NCBI GenBank assembly: GCA_944389265.1
Contig: CALXLS010000004.1
Span: 43,542-107,541, forward strand
DNA length: 64,000 bases
Direction: 5' to 3'
Origin: an uncultured Alphaproteobacteria bacterium
GTDB lineage: Bacteria; Pseudomonadota; Alphaproteobacteria; Rs-D84
Part shown: positions 15,510 to 23,775 of the stretch, piece after piece
How the letters are laid out: each line of letters opens with the position of its first letter
Position numbering within the stretch: position 1 is the stretch's first letter
The notes under the pieces: generated by a model
Seen by the model: only the letters and a program-made list of their open reading frames with translations
Databases searched by the model: none
What the model was told of the DNA's origin: nothing
Translations under genes and position numbers: made by a program

Positions 15510-17678
15510 ATGTTATTTGGTTTATTTAATAAAGATGAAAAAACACATTTAAACAACCCTGTTGCGGTTGAAATAAAATATGGCGATGAAACATTACGTT
15601 TGGAAACAGGACGCATGGCAAAACAAGCAAACGGTTCTGTTTTGGCTACTATGGGCGGAACTATGGTTTTGGCAACTGTCTGTGCAGAAAAAACTGCAGT
15701 TGAAGGTCAAGACTTCTTCCCATTGACTGTTGATTATCAAGAAAAGTTTGCATCAGCGGGGCGTATACCAGGTTCTCGTGATAGACGTGAAGGCAAGGCA
15801 TCTACTGGGGAAACATTGATTGCTCGTTTAATTGACAGACCTATTCGTCCATTGTTCCCAGAAACTTTTAAAAACAAAGTTCAAATTATTGCACAGGTTT
15901 TTTCTTATGATAGAAAGAATCAACCTGATATTTTGGCTATGATTGCGTCTTCTGCGGCATTGGCATTGTCTGGTGTTCCTTTCCAGGGACCGATTGGTGC
16001 GGCACGTGTTGGTTATATGGATGGTAAATATATCTTGAACCCATCAAAGAAAGAAACAGAAGAATCTGAAATGGATTTAGTTGTTGCCGCAACAAAAGAC
16101 GGTGTTTTGATGGTTGAATCAGAAATCGGTGAATTAGACGAAGCAACAACTTTAGGTGCAGTAAAGTTTGGTTTTGACGCACAACAGGCAGTAATTGGTG
16201 CTATTAACGAACTTGCCGAAAAAGCAGGTAAAGAACGTTGGGAAACACCAGAGTTATCTGCAGAATATATCACTATGCAGAAAGAATTTGAATCTTTTGC
16301 GGGTGAAATAGAATCTGCTTTACAGATAAAAGAAAAGTTGGTTCGTTTGGAAACTTTGGGTAATATTCATGCTGAAGCGAAAGCAAAAATTCCTGAATTA
16401 TTCCCAGAAACAACGACTGCGACATCTACTTTGGAATCATGGGCAGATGAAATTGTTGAAAATTTAACTGCTCATATTATGCGCAGTAATATTTTGGCAG
16501 GTAAGCCACGTATTGATGGTCGTGATAACAAGACTGTTCGTCCGATTGAAATTGAATTGGGGATTTTACCACGCGCGCATGGTTCTGCATTGTTTACACG
16601 TGGTGAAACACAGGCATTGGTATCACTTACTTTAGGTGGTGGTAAAGATGCGTTGCCTATTGAATCTTTGGACGGTGCCGAAGAAAAAGACTTTATTTTG
16701 AATTATAACTTCCCAGGTTATTCTGTTGGTGAAGCAAAAGGGTTAAAGTCTCCGGGTCGTCGTGAAATTGGTCACGGTAATTTGGCATGGCGTGCATTAC
16801 ATCCGATGGTTCCAAATCGTGAAGAATTCGACTATGTTATACGTGTAGTTTCCGATATTTTGGAATCTAATGGTTCTTCTTCTATGGCGACAACATGCGG
16901 TGCAACACTTGCTATGATGGACGGTGGTGTACCGTTAAAACGTCCTGTTGCAGGTATCGCTATGGGCTTGATAAAAGAAGGCGATGATTACGCAATTTTG
17001 ACAGATATTTTGGGTGACGAAGATCACTTGGGTGATATGGACTTTAAAGTGACGGGTACAGACCAAGGTATTACTGCGTTGCAGATGGATATAAAAATCA
17101 CATCTATCACGTTTGAAATTATGGAAAAGGCTTTGGCACAGGCAAAAGATGGTCGTATGCATATTTTGGGTAAGATTGAAAAAGCAATCAAGGCACCACG
17201 TGCACACGTATCAGAATTTGCACCACAGGCATATTCTATGAAAATCAACCCAGATAAAGTACGTGATGTTATAGGTAAGGGTGGGGCAGTTATTCAGGCT
17301 TTAACGCGTGAAACAAACACTCAGATAGACCTAGACGATGACGGTAATATTAAAATTATGGCAACAACCAAGGAAGAAGCAGAAGAAGCGATGAAGCGCA
17401 TTAAAGACATCGTTGCAGAACCTGAAGTTGGTGTAATTTATGAAGGTACAGTATCTGGTATCAAAGACTTTGGTCTGTTTGTAAAAATCTTAAACGGTTT
17501 TGAATCCATGGTTCATATTTCTGAAATCACAGGTGAAAGAATCGCGAAGATTGAAGATACAAAAATAAAAGAAGGCGATAAAGTATTTGTTAAATACCTT
17601 GGTGCAGATAAGCGTGGTAAAACACGTATGTCTATGGTAGGTATTGATCAAAAGACAGGTAAAGAAATCGCAAAATAA
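15510..17678 (+). CDS. pnp: Polyribonucleotide nucleotidyltransferase (PNPase)
   Basis: 722 residues, normal length. Two RNase PH domains (about 20-150 and 340-550) flank a helical linker; the second holds the active-site region TDILGDEDHLGDMDFKVTGT. A KH domain follows with its GxxG loop in IGKGGAVIQAL near residue 588, then a C-terminal S1 domain (EGTVSGIKDFGLFVKIL). PNPase degrades RNA 3' to 5' with phosphate as part of the degradosome. GGAG precedes the ATG. The gene has its own promoter and structured leader rather than following rpsO directly. Confidence 0.98.
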   Translation: MLFGLFNKDEKTHLNNPVAVEIKYGDETLRLETGRMAKQANGSVLATMGGTMVLATVCAEKTAVEGQDFFPLTVDYQEKFASAGRIPGSRDRREGKASTGETLIARLIDRPIRPLFPETFKNKVQIIAQVFSYDRKNQPDILAMIASSAALALSGVPFQGPIGAARVGYMDGKYILNPSKKETEESEMDLVVAATKDGVLMVESEIGELDEATTLGAVKFGFDAQQAVIGAINELAEKAGKERWETPELSAEYITMQKEFESFAGEIESALQIKEKLVRLETLGNIHAEAKAKIPELFPETTTATSTLESWADEIVENLTAHIMRSNILAGKPRIDGRDNKTVRPIEIELGILPRAHGSALFTRGETQALVSLTLGGGKDALPIESLDGAEEKDFILNYNFPGYSVGEAKGLKSPGRREIGHGNLAWRALHPMVPNREEFDYVIRVVSDILESNGSSSMATTCGATLAMMDGGVPLKRPVAGIAMGLIKEGDDYAILTDILGDEDHLGDMDFKVTGTDQGITALQMDIKITSITFEIMEKALAQAKDGRMHILGKIEKAIKAPRAHVSEFAPQAYSMKINPDKVRDVIGKGGAVIQALTRETNTQIDLDDDGNIKIMATTKEEAEEAMKRIKDIVAEPEVGVIYEGTVSGIKDFGLFVKILNGFESMVHISEITGERIAKIEDTKIKEGDKVFVKYLGADKRGKTRMSMVGIDQKTGKEIAK

Positions 17679-17683
17679 TTAGA

Positions 17684-17705
17684 TTACCCCGCAAATGCGG
17701 GGTAA
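17684..17705 (+). terminator. Hairpin between pnp and ybaB
   Basis: A perfect 9-bp stem TTACCCCGC/GCGGGGTAA with loop AAAT, then AATAATCTTTT. The T-tract is weak, so partial read-through into ybaB is plausible. Confidence 0.65.
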
Positions 17706-17731
17706 ATAATCTTTTAAAAAGGAGAGTTTTT

Positions 17732-18031
17732 ATGGATATGGAAGCATTAATGGCACAGGCAAGTGCACTGCAAGAAAAAGTTGCGGCTGCGCAGGATGAA
17801 CTTGGTCAAATGCACATAAAGGGCATTGCGGAAGATGGTGCCTGCATAATAGATATGTCTGGTAAATATGACTTGTTTGATTTGAAGATAAGAGAAGATG
17901 TTTTGTCGCGTGGTGCAGCGGGGGTTGCAGCTGTTGTTGCAGCGGCATATCGTGATGCCAAGGCAAAAGCAGATGAGATGATAGACCAGGTTATGGGGGA
18001 TGCAACTGCTGGTATGCCGATCCCAGAATAA
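17732..18031 (+). CDS. YbaB/EbfC family nucleoid-associated protein
   Basis: 99 residues. An N-terminal helix (MAQASALQEKVAAAQDELG) leads into a beta-hairpin core (GACIIDMSGKYDLFDLKI) and a C-terminal Ala-rich helix (AAVVAAAYRDAKAKADEM). This is the EbfC fold, a small dimer that binds DNA non-specifically. In many genomes it follows dnaX and precedes recR; here dnaX is 27 kb away and pnp lies upstream. GGAG provides the ribosome binding site. Confidence 0.9.
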   Translation: MDMEALMAQASALQEKVAAAQDELGQMHIKGIAEDGACIIDMSGKYDLFDLKIREDVLSRGAAGVAAVVAAAYRDAKAKADEMIDQVMGDATAGMPIPE

Positions 18032-18036
18032 AATAC

Positions 18037-18065
18037 TGGACAAGCGTAAAAAAATGTTTTATTAT
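18037..18065 (+). promoter_or_regulatory. tRNA-Val promoter
   Basis: TGGACA (18037-18042), 17-bp spacer, TATTAT (18060-18065), then a GC-rich discriminator (GCGCGC). Such discriminators are typical of stable-RNA promoters under stringent control. Confidence 0.6.
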
Positions 18066-18079
18066 ATGCGCGCTGTTTC

Positions 18080-18156
18080 GGATGTTTAGCTCAGTTGATT
18101 AGAGCATCTCGTTTACACCGAGAGGGTCGGGGGTTTGAGTCCCTCAACATCCACCA
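18080..18156 (+). tRNA. tRNA-Val (anticodon TAC)
   Basis: A complete cloverleaf. The acceptor stem GGATGTT pairs with AACATCC and the D stem is GCTC/GAGC. The anticodon stem TCTCG/CGAGA encloses loop TTTACAC, so the anticodon is TAC (valine). The T stem is GGGGG/CCCTC with one G-T pair. The 3' CCA is encoded at 18154-18156. Confidence 0.97.
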
Positions 18157-18163
18157 GAATTAG

Positions 18164-18188
18164 AACCGCAGGAAACTGCGGTTTTTTT
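18164..18188 (+). terminator. tRNA-Val terminator
   Basis: An 8-bp stem AACCGCAG/CTGCGGTT with a GAAA tetraloop, followed by a T-tract. Confidence 0.9.
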
Positions 18189-18263
18189 CTTAGAATATTT
18201 TTTTGAAATTTATAAATATTATGTTTACAATAAACTGGTATTAAGAAAAAAGGAGAAAGATTT

Positions 18264-18911
18264 ATGAAAAAATTGTTAGCAGGTTTAATGATAATTTCTA
18301 TGTTAAGTGCATGCGCAACAGTAAATCCTTATACTGGTGAAGCGCAGACATCAAAAGCAGTATGGGGAACTGCAATTGGTGCCGCAACAGGTGCTGCGAC
18401 GGGCGCATTAGTATCCAATAATCATGGTGCAGGTGCTTTGGTTGGTGGTTTGGCAGGTGCTGCACTTGGTGGTGGTGTAGGTTATTATTTGGACGTACAA
18501 GAAGCGGAATTGCGTCAAGAATTAGCATCAACGGGTGTAAGTGTTATTCGTGATGGTGATAGTATTCGTTTGATTATGCCAGGTAATATTACATTTAAGA
18601 CAGATTCTTCTGATATAAATGCAGGATTTTATTCGACATTGAACTCTGTTGCGAAGGTATTAAACAAGTATGATAATTCAACAGTAATGGTTTTAGGTTA
18701 TACAGATAGTACAGGTAGTGCAGAATATAATCAGACATTATCACAGCAGCGTGCAAACGCAGTTGCTGCATACTTGCAAGGGCAGGGGGTAAAGGCTTCA
18801 AGGTTTGAGATTATGGGGCTAGGTTCATCTAATCCAATAGCGTCTAATTCGACAGCCGAAGGGCGCCAGCAGAATCGTAGGGTAGAAATCAAAATCATTC
18901 CAAATAAGTAA
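18264..18911 (+). CDS. OmpA-family lipoprotein with glycine zipper (YiaD-like)
   Basis: 215 residues. The signal peptide ends in the lipobox MLSACAT. A glycine-zipper region (about 35-75, GTAIGAATGAATGALV) could insert into or pack against the membrane. The C-terminal OmpA-like peptidoglycan-binding domain (about 95-215) contains GYTDSTGSAEYNQTLSQQRA and QNRRVEI. It is probably an outer-membrane lipoprotein bound to peptidoglycan. A strong AGGAG site precedes the start, and a terminator follows. Confidence 0.9.
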   Translation: MKKLLAGLMIISMLSACATVNPYTGEAQTSKAVWGTAIGAATGAATGALVSNNHGAGALVGGLAGAALGGGVGYYLDVQEAELRQELASTGVSVIRDGDSIRLIMPGNITFKTDSSDINAGFYSTLNSVAKVLNKYDNSTVMVLGYTDSTGSAEYNQTLSQQRANAVAAYLQGQGVKASRFEIMGLGSSNPIASNSTAEGRQQNRRVEIKIIPNK

Positions 18912-18918
18912 TGAATGT

Positions 18919-18940
18919 AAAACCCGCGAATGCGGGTTTT
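18919..18940 (+). terminator. Terminator after the OmpA lipoprotein
   Basis: Stem AAAACCCGC/GCGGGTTTT with loop GAAT. It is symmetrical, so it could act on both strands. Confidence 0.75.
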
Positions 18941-18980
18941 CATTTGGTTAAAAGGTAATATTTAAGAAAAGGGGTGCGTT

Positions 18981-19572
18981 ATGTTGTCGGGATTAAGACA
19001 AAAGGCAAAGTATGCTAAAACAGGAAGATGTAAAAATTTGATAGCTGTTTTAGAAGACCCGAGTGATCTAAAGAACATAGGTACAGTTATACGAAATATT
19101 AACGCACTTGGTGTTGAAAAGTTGTATATAGTGGATCCAGATAATCGCATCCCGACAGAGTGGGAAAGTATGCGATAAAATTTTATTAAAAACATCTGTA
19201 TCTGCGGTAAAATGGACTTTTGTTAAGAAGTTTAAGTCAACAGAAGAATGTTTGGCACACTTAGAAAAAAATAAATATGTATCTATTGTAACATCGCCTC
19301 ATATAAAGGGGAAAACGAATGTTATATTGCAAGACGGTGATTTTACGCAGAAACGTTTAGCAGTATGGTTTGGAAACGAGGCGCGGGGTATTAGTGATTT
19401 AGCTGTTTCTCATAGTGTTGCGTGTGTTAGTATAGAAATGTACGGGATAATAGAAAGTTTAAATTTGGCTACATCTACTGGTATTGTTTTGTATGAAATA
19501 ACAAAGCAACGCCGTGCGTATCAGAATTTACACAAAAGGGGGCGCAAAAAAGACCCTGAAATTGTAAAATAG
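18981..19572 (+). pseudogene. SpoU/TrmH-type rRNA/tRNA 2'-O-methyltransferase, frameshifted
   Basis: Two frames together encode one SpoU protein. The first (18981-19178) carries motif 1, NIGTVIRNINALGVEKLYIV, and ends at TAA (19176-19178). Skipping one base at about 19173 continues into frame +1 as DKILLKTSVSAVKW, which leads to motif 2 VWFGNEARGIS and motif 3 ESLNLATSTGIVLYEI before the stop at 19572. All three SAM/knot motifs are intact, so the lesion is recent, a sequencing or assembly error, or a programmed shift. The family methylates ribose in tRNA or rRNA. No slippery sequence typical of +1 programming was identified at the junction. Confidence 0.8.
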
Positions 19573-19589
19573 AACATATGATTGCTGTT

Positions 19590-21026
19590 TTATCTTTGTC
19601 TTGCTACAAGTTTAGAAAGCATTGTTTTTGAATTTGTCCCAAAGCTTTTTAATTTTGGTGCATTAAAAGATTTGCTTTTTGATTCTGATAAAGCCCAGTC
19701 ACCAAGGTTTAATAAGTTAGGGAAATTTATATTTTCTATATTTTTAGCTCTGTAAAGGAAAAAAGGACCTGCTGTAATAAGATTTTTGGCTTCAAAGTCG
19801 GTTAATTGTTCATTTGAATACAGAAAGCATGTTTTAGTTTCTTTCAAATTATCTAAATGAAGTTTTTTAAGTGCCCTATTATTTTGCAGGAAAAAATCAT
19901 CTGTAATTTGTAGATTAGGTGTATATAGTTCTTCTAAGCATTTATTCAAATATAGGAAGGAATTGCCTATTTCTAAAACGCTATCAGATTTAAAAGACAG
20001 GGCAGTTTCATCATGATATAAAAATTTTTTGCTTATATGTTTTGTTTCATAAAGATTTATTCTGATTATATTTCCATGATTTAATTCTAATACAGGTTTT
20101 TTATTTGCGAATAAAACGATATTCCCAGTACTTTTATCTTTTTGTATTTGTAATTTTTTACCTTGTATTTCTTGTTCTAATACAGCAGGAAAACAATCGG
20201 CAAGATAGTGAAGATAAACTCCTTGGTATTGAGTAAAGAAATGTTTGGTTTTCATGTCAAAAATGAAATAGTCCATCATTAATTCAGAACTTTTATTAAT
20301 TTCTTTTATCTGGCCATCTTGTGCAATAAAATTTTCCCCGTAGTAAACGTTATTTACCTCGTAGTTATATTTAAGAATTTGGCCAGCCATAAAGATATAT
20401 TTTGCTGGTAATTTTTCTTCTTTACTAGAAAAATCCACATTAAAATGTTTCATCAATGCTTCAGATAAACCATCAATTATATTGTCTGGATTGCTATTAT
20501 AAGTATTGTCTGCATTATCGACACTATGGTTGTACCTGTTTTTTATAGAGATAAAACCGCCACTTTTTAGCATTTGAATAGAAATTACAGATGTTCCGTA
20601 TTCGTCTTCTCGTATTGGAGTCCTGAAATCTGCGCGATTAATCTTGTCTGCGTTAAATTTAACTGCGTTAATTATATAATATTTTTTATATCTTTCAGGG
20701 TCTTTAAAAGTGCATAATTCTTCACCAAAAGCGAAGTATTTACTAATATCATTTTGTTTTTCTAAGGTGTCGGCATATTCTGCATGATAGCCTGCCTCGT
20801 ATAATAATTCAAAAGGCGACTTGTTGCAATTTTTGGTTCTTACCTGAATATCTTTTAATGAAATAAGATAATTTATAATAGGTTCTGCTTCTTTGCCCGC
20901 GTATTTTACTATTTTGTCGATATTCGGAATATCAAAAATACCATTGTCATAATTACGAATGACCTTAGCAAAATGTTCCCCATTTTGCTTTTTTATTATA
21001 TCGAACATAGAAGAGTGCGTAGACAT
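19590..21026 (-). CDS. Leucine-rich repeat (BspA-like) protein without signal peptide
   Basis: 478 residues. No signal peptide or membrane segment. The C-terminal third (about 350-465) shows repeating units of the LRR_5/BspA kind, with elements such as LKKLHLDNLKETKTCFL, LTDFEAKNLITAGPFFLY and IENINFPNLLNLGDWAL spaced about 22 residues apart. The N-terminal and middle parts are unfamiliar and include the block SIKNRYNHSVDNADNTY. A TTGACA (21055-21060) and a TAGTTT-like -10 (21034-21039) lie just upstream, 7 nt from the ATG. The 15-bp spacer is short. LRR proteins of host-associated bacteria often bind host proteins; a secreted role is inference. Confidence 0.7.
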   Translation of the reverse strand: MSTHSSMFDIIKKQNGEHFAKVIRNYDNGIFDIPNIDKIVKYAGKEAEPIINYLISLKDIQVRTKNCNKSPFELLYEAGYHAEYADTLEKQNDISKYFAFGEELCTFKDPERYKKYYIINAVKFNADKINRADFRTPIREDEYGTSVISIQMLKSGGFISIKNRYNHSVDNADNTYNSNPDNIIDGLSEALMKHFNVDFSSKEEKLPAKYIFMAGQILKYNYEVNNVYYGENFIAQDGQIKEINKSSELMMDYFIFDMKTKHFFTQYQGVYLHYLADCFPAVLEQEIQGKKLQIQKDKSTGNIVLFANKKPVLELNHGNIIRINLYETKHISKKFLYHDETALSFKSDSVLEIGNSFLYLNKCLEELYTPNLQITDDFFLQNNRALKKLHLDNLKETKTCFLYSNEQLTDFEAKNLITAGPFFLYRAKNIENINFPNLLNLGDWALSESKSKSFNAPKLKSFGTNSKTMLSKLVARQR

Positions 21027-21081
21027 AAAATATAAACTAGCACAAAAAACTAATTGTCAACTATGAGTGTGTATCAAAAAG

Positions 21082-21843
21082 TTATTTTGTTTTTTGCCAT
21101 TTTAAAGCAGCGTTTATATATTGTTCGGCTCTTTTTATATCAAATGTTTTTGTACCTGGTGTTTTTAATTTACCTTCTGCATCTATCCATATATCTGTTC
21201 TGTCGCCTGCAACTTTTGCAATTTTATCAAGGTTTTCTGAAACATTTTCTGGTGATAGACCGCCTGCATAACCTTGTGAGTGGTCTTCAAATAAAGGCGC
21301 GCGCCAGTTTTTGGTCAGTTTACCTGCACCACCAGATGTATCGTATAAAATAGAAAAGTTTGTTTCTACATCAAACCTTTTCATTCTATTATCAAGACGT
21401 TGCATTCTGTGGTATTCGGAAGCACCATATTGAAAAATAAATTCACGACTAGGATAATTTACTAAAATTCTAGCAACATTATCTATTTTAAAAGATTTTG
21501 TTTTGCTGCCATGTATATTTATTTGCCAGCGACGAATCGCAGGTGTGGCATCTTCACGGAGTAAAAAGAATAGGTCTAATATTTCTGGTGCTAGAATTCC
21601 CTGACAGAATTTATCGCACCAGTCTAAGTTTAAGTGCACAGCAAGATTTGGTGCTGTTGGCATACTTAAAGATTCTTTTAAAAGACATTCGAACCATTTA
21701 CGTCTAGGCATATCAAAAGACATTTTTGAAGGATGCGCTTGCACCGCGATTTCCACATTCGGTGCAGTTTGGGACAGGTGCAAGATATCTTCAATAGGTG
21801 TATCTTCACGTGGGTCAGAGCAGGTTATATAACGTAAATTCAT
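21082..21843 (-). CDS. TrpF-like TIM-barrel protein
   Basis: 253 residues from the ATG at 21843, two nt after the rlmN stop with AAAAAGG seven nt upstream; a longer upstream frame would overlap rlmN. The C-terminal half resembles phosphoribosylanthranilate isomerase: LYDTSGGAGKL, a phosphate-binding-like GYAGGLSPENVSENL and an acidic end IWIDAEGKLKTPGTK. The N-terminal catalytic Cys region of TrpF is not obvious. No other trp gene is nearby, so a role other than tryptophan synthesis is possible. It is the last gene of the lptF operon. Confidence 0.6.
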   Translation of the reverse strand: MNLRYITCSDPREDTPIEDILHLSQTAPNVEIAVQAHPSKMSFDMPRRKWFECLLKESLSMPTAPNLAVHLNLDWCDKFCQGILAPEILDLFFLLREDATPAIRRWQINIHGSKTKSFKIDNVARILVNYPSREFIFQYGASEYHRMQRLDNRMKRFDVETNFSILYDTSGGAGKLTKNWRAPLFEDHSQGYAGGLSPENVSENLDKIAKVAGDRTDIWIDAEGKLKTPGTKTFDIKRAEQYINAALKWQKTK

Positions 21844-21845
21844 AT

Positions 21846-22946
21846 TTATGCCTTTTTGTTGTTCAGACGCAATTGACCACAAGCACTCCCTATATCCTGA
21901 CCGCGTTCGCGTCTTATTCTAGTGTGTATTCCATTTTTTATTAAAATGTCTTGGAATCTGTGAACTGCATTTCCAGAAGGAGATGCAAAATCACGTTCAT
22001 CAACTGCATTCCATGGTATTAAGTTTACCATACAGTTTTTGTCTTTTAGTAAATTAGACAATTTTTCTGCATATTCTGGTGTGCAGTTAAATAACTCTGT
22101 TTCGCCGTCAGAATTCTTTTTGCCAAGTAATATATATTCAATCATTAATTGACGGTTGTGCAGGTCTGAAAATTCAAAAGCGGCATCCAATACTTCAGCC
22201 AACTTGTATTTATTATTAATCGGCATAATTTGACTGCGTAATTCGTCGGTTGGTGCATGCATAGATATCGCAAGATTTATAGGTCTGCCCCAAGCAGTTA
22301 AATCTTTAATGCCTGGTACTATCCCGCATGTAGAAACAGTAATTTTTCGCCATCCGATACCCATATCTTTATTTGCACGTTCTATGAAACCGATAACGTT
22401 TTCTGTGTTCTGTAAAGGTTCGCCAGTTCCCATAACGACTATATGTGATACATCTTCGTTATTTGCGTCGCCATTAGGTCTGATAGCGCGGTCCGAGAAT
22501 CTATCTGAACGTAATTCCCATTGTGCTACAAGGATTTGAGAGAATATTTCATTTACAGTCAAATTACGTTTAAGTCCCAACAAAGTACTTGCGCAGAATT
22601 TGCACCCCATAGCGCAACCAGCCTGAGAACTTACGCAAACGCTATTGCCATAACTTGTGCGCATAAGTACGCATTCAATTTGTTCATTATCATGTAGTTC
22701 TAATAGAAACTTAGTAGTTTGTCCGTCAGAAGATTCCAATTTTTTTACGATTTTTACAGGCAGTGTTTGTGCAGATTTATCCAAATCTTTGCGCAAGTTT
22801 TCTGGCAGGTTTTTCATAGAAGCGAAATCAGGTGCGCCACGTAATAACCATTCGCGAATTTGCTTTGCACGAAATTTCGGTTGCCCCAGTTTTTCTAAAA
22901 AGTCTATCAGTTCACTGTCTGTGAAGTTAAAAAGTATAGGTTTCAT
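21846..22946 (-). CDS. rlmN: 23S rRNA (adenine-2503-C2)-methyltransferase RlmN
   Basis: 366 residues. The radical-SAM CxxxCxxC cluster is in AGCAMGCKFCAST (around residue 115). Further RlmN landmarks are HIVVMGTGEPLQN, AISMHAPTDELRSQIMP and VNLIPWNAV, and the catalytic Cys near the C-terminus lies in DIGSACGQL. It methylates C2 of A2503 in 23S rRNA and A37 in some tRNAs. Its ATG overlaps the upstream SurA-like gene by 4 nt. Confidence 0.96.
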   Translation of the reverse strand: MKPILFNFTDSELIDFLEKLGQPKFRAKQIREWLLRGAPDFASMKNLPENLRKDLDKSAQTLPVKIVKKLESSDGQTTKFLLELHDNEQIECVLMRTSYGNSVCVSSQAGCAMGCKFCASTLLGLKRNLTVNEIFSQILVAQWELRSDRFSDRAIRPNGDANNEDVSHIVVMGTGEPLQNTENVIGFIERANKDMGIGWRKITVSTCGIVPGIKDLTAWGRPINLAISMHAPTDELRSQIMPINNKYKLAEVLDAAFEFSDLHNRQLMIEYILLGKKNSDGETELFNCTPEYAEKLSNLLKDKNCMVNLIPWNAVDERDFASPSGNAVHRFQDILIKNGIHTRIRRERGQDIGSACGQLRLNNKKA

Positions 22947-23764
22947 AGTTTGTATCTGTCATCATTTATTACAATTACTGCTTTGCGACGTAATTGTTTA
23001 AGTTGCTGGTCTGCGATAAACATAGCCTGTTTATACAATGCGTTTTGTTTAATTACCTCATCTAATTTACCATATTCAGAAGTTTTTTTTGTGCTGCATA
23101 CAAGAAGAACAGAACGGTCAACAACAGGCGACCATGTTAGATTTGGTAAGTTTACTACTCTTTCACGAATATCTTCTGATAACTCATATTGAAGTGCTGT
23201 AAACTTTTGTGGTGCACCCCCAAGTTCTTCTGCCATCTTTATAGCATCATCGCAACTTTTTGGTTTTGTAAGTTTTGTTGCTACATCTGCAGGAATATCG
23301 ACTAATCTTACCAACGTCATTTCAATTGGCAAACCATGTTCTTTGGCCAATGAATTTTTTTCTGCATTTATTTCTTCTTTTGAAACATCGACGGTTGGAA
23401 GAATCGTTCTTGCAACAACTATCTGCCATGCTATATCAGATTTTAGTGCGGATAAAGCCATTGATTTTTCAGAAGCGGATAATTCGCCAAGATTCATTTT
23501 TTTTAGTTCTTTTTCGACTTCATCGTCATCTGGTACTGCACCAAAATTAGACGCGTATGCTAACTTTACATTATCATCGATAATATTTTGCAATGCTTGT
23601 CGTCTATTGTCTGTGGATGATTTGCCTTGTTTGTTCATCAGCGTTGTGCGCGCAGTAATGTCCGTATCGGTAATAGGTTTACCATTTATACTTGCAACCA
23701 CTGTTGCACCGAATGCTGGAAAAGCAAATAAGCAAGAAATTACTGAAATTCCGAATTTTTTCAT
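22943..23764 (-). CDS. SurA-like periplasmic chaperone without a clear parvulin domain
   Basis: 273 residues, versus about 430 in E. coli SurA. Signal peptide to about residue 19 (FPAFGA). The SurA N-terminal chaperone module follows (VVASINGKPITDTDITART, then ALQNIIDDNVKLAYA), and a C-terminal helix rejoins it (KQAMFIADQQLKQLRRKAVI). The region between (about 150-230) is too divergent to recognise as an active PPIase. It lies directly downstream of lptD, the standard lptD-surA order, which supports a role in outer-membrane protein folding. It is coupled to rlmN by a 4-nt overlap. Confidence 0.85.
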   Translation of the reverse strand: MKKFGISVISCLFAFPAFGATVVASINGKPITDTDITARTTLMNKQGKSSTDNRRQALQNIIDDNVKLAYASNFGAVPDDDEVEKELKKMNLGELSASEKSMALSALKSDIAWQIVVARTILPTVDVSKEEINAEKNSLAKEHGLPIEMTLVRLVDIPADVATKLTKPKSCDDAIKMAEELGGAPQKFTALQYELSEDIRERVVNLPNLTWSPVVDRSVLLVCSTKKTSEYGKLDEVIKQNALYKQAMFIADQQLKQLRRKAVIVINDDRYKL

Positions 23765-23775
23765 CTCTCTTTCCT

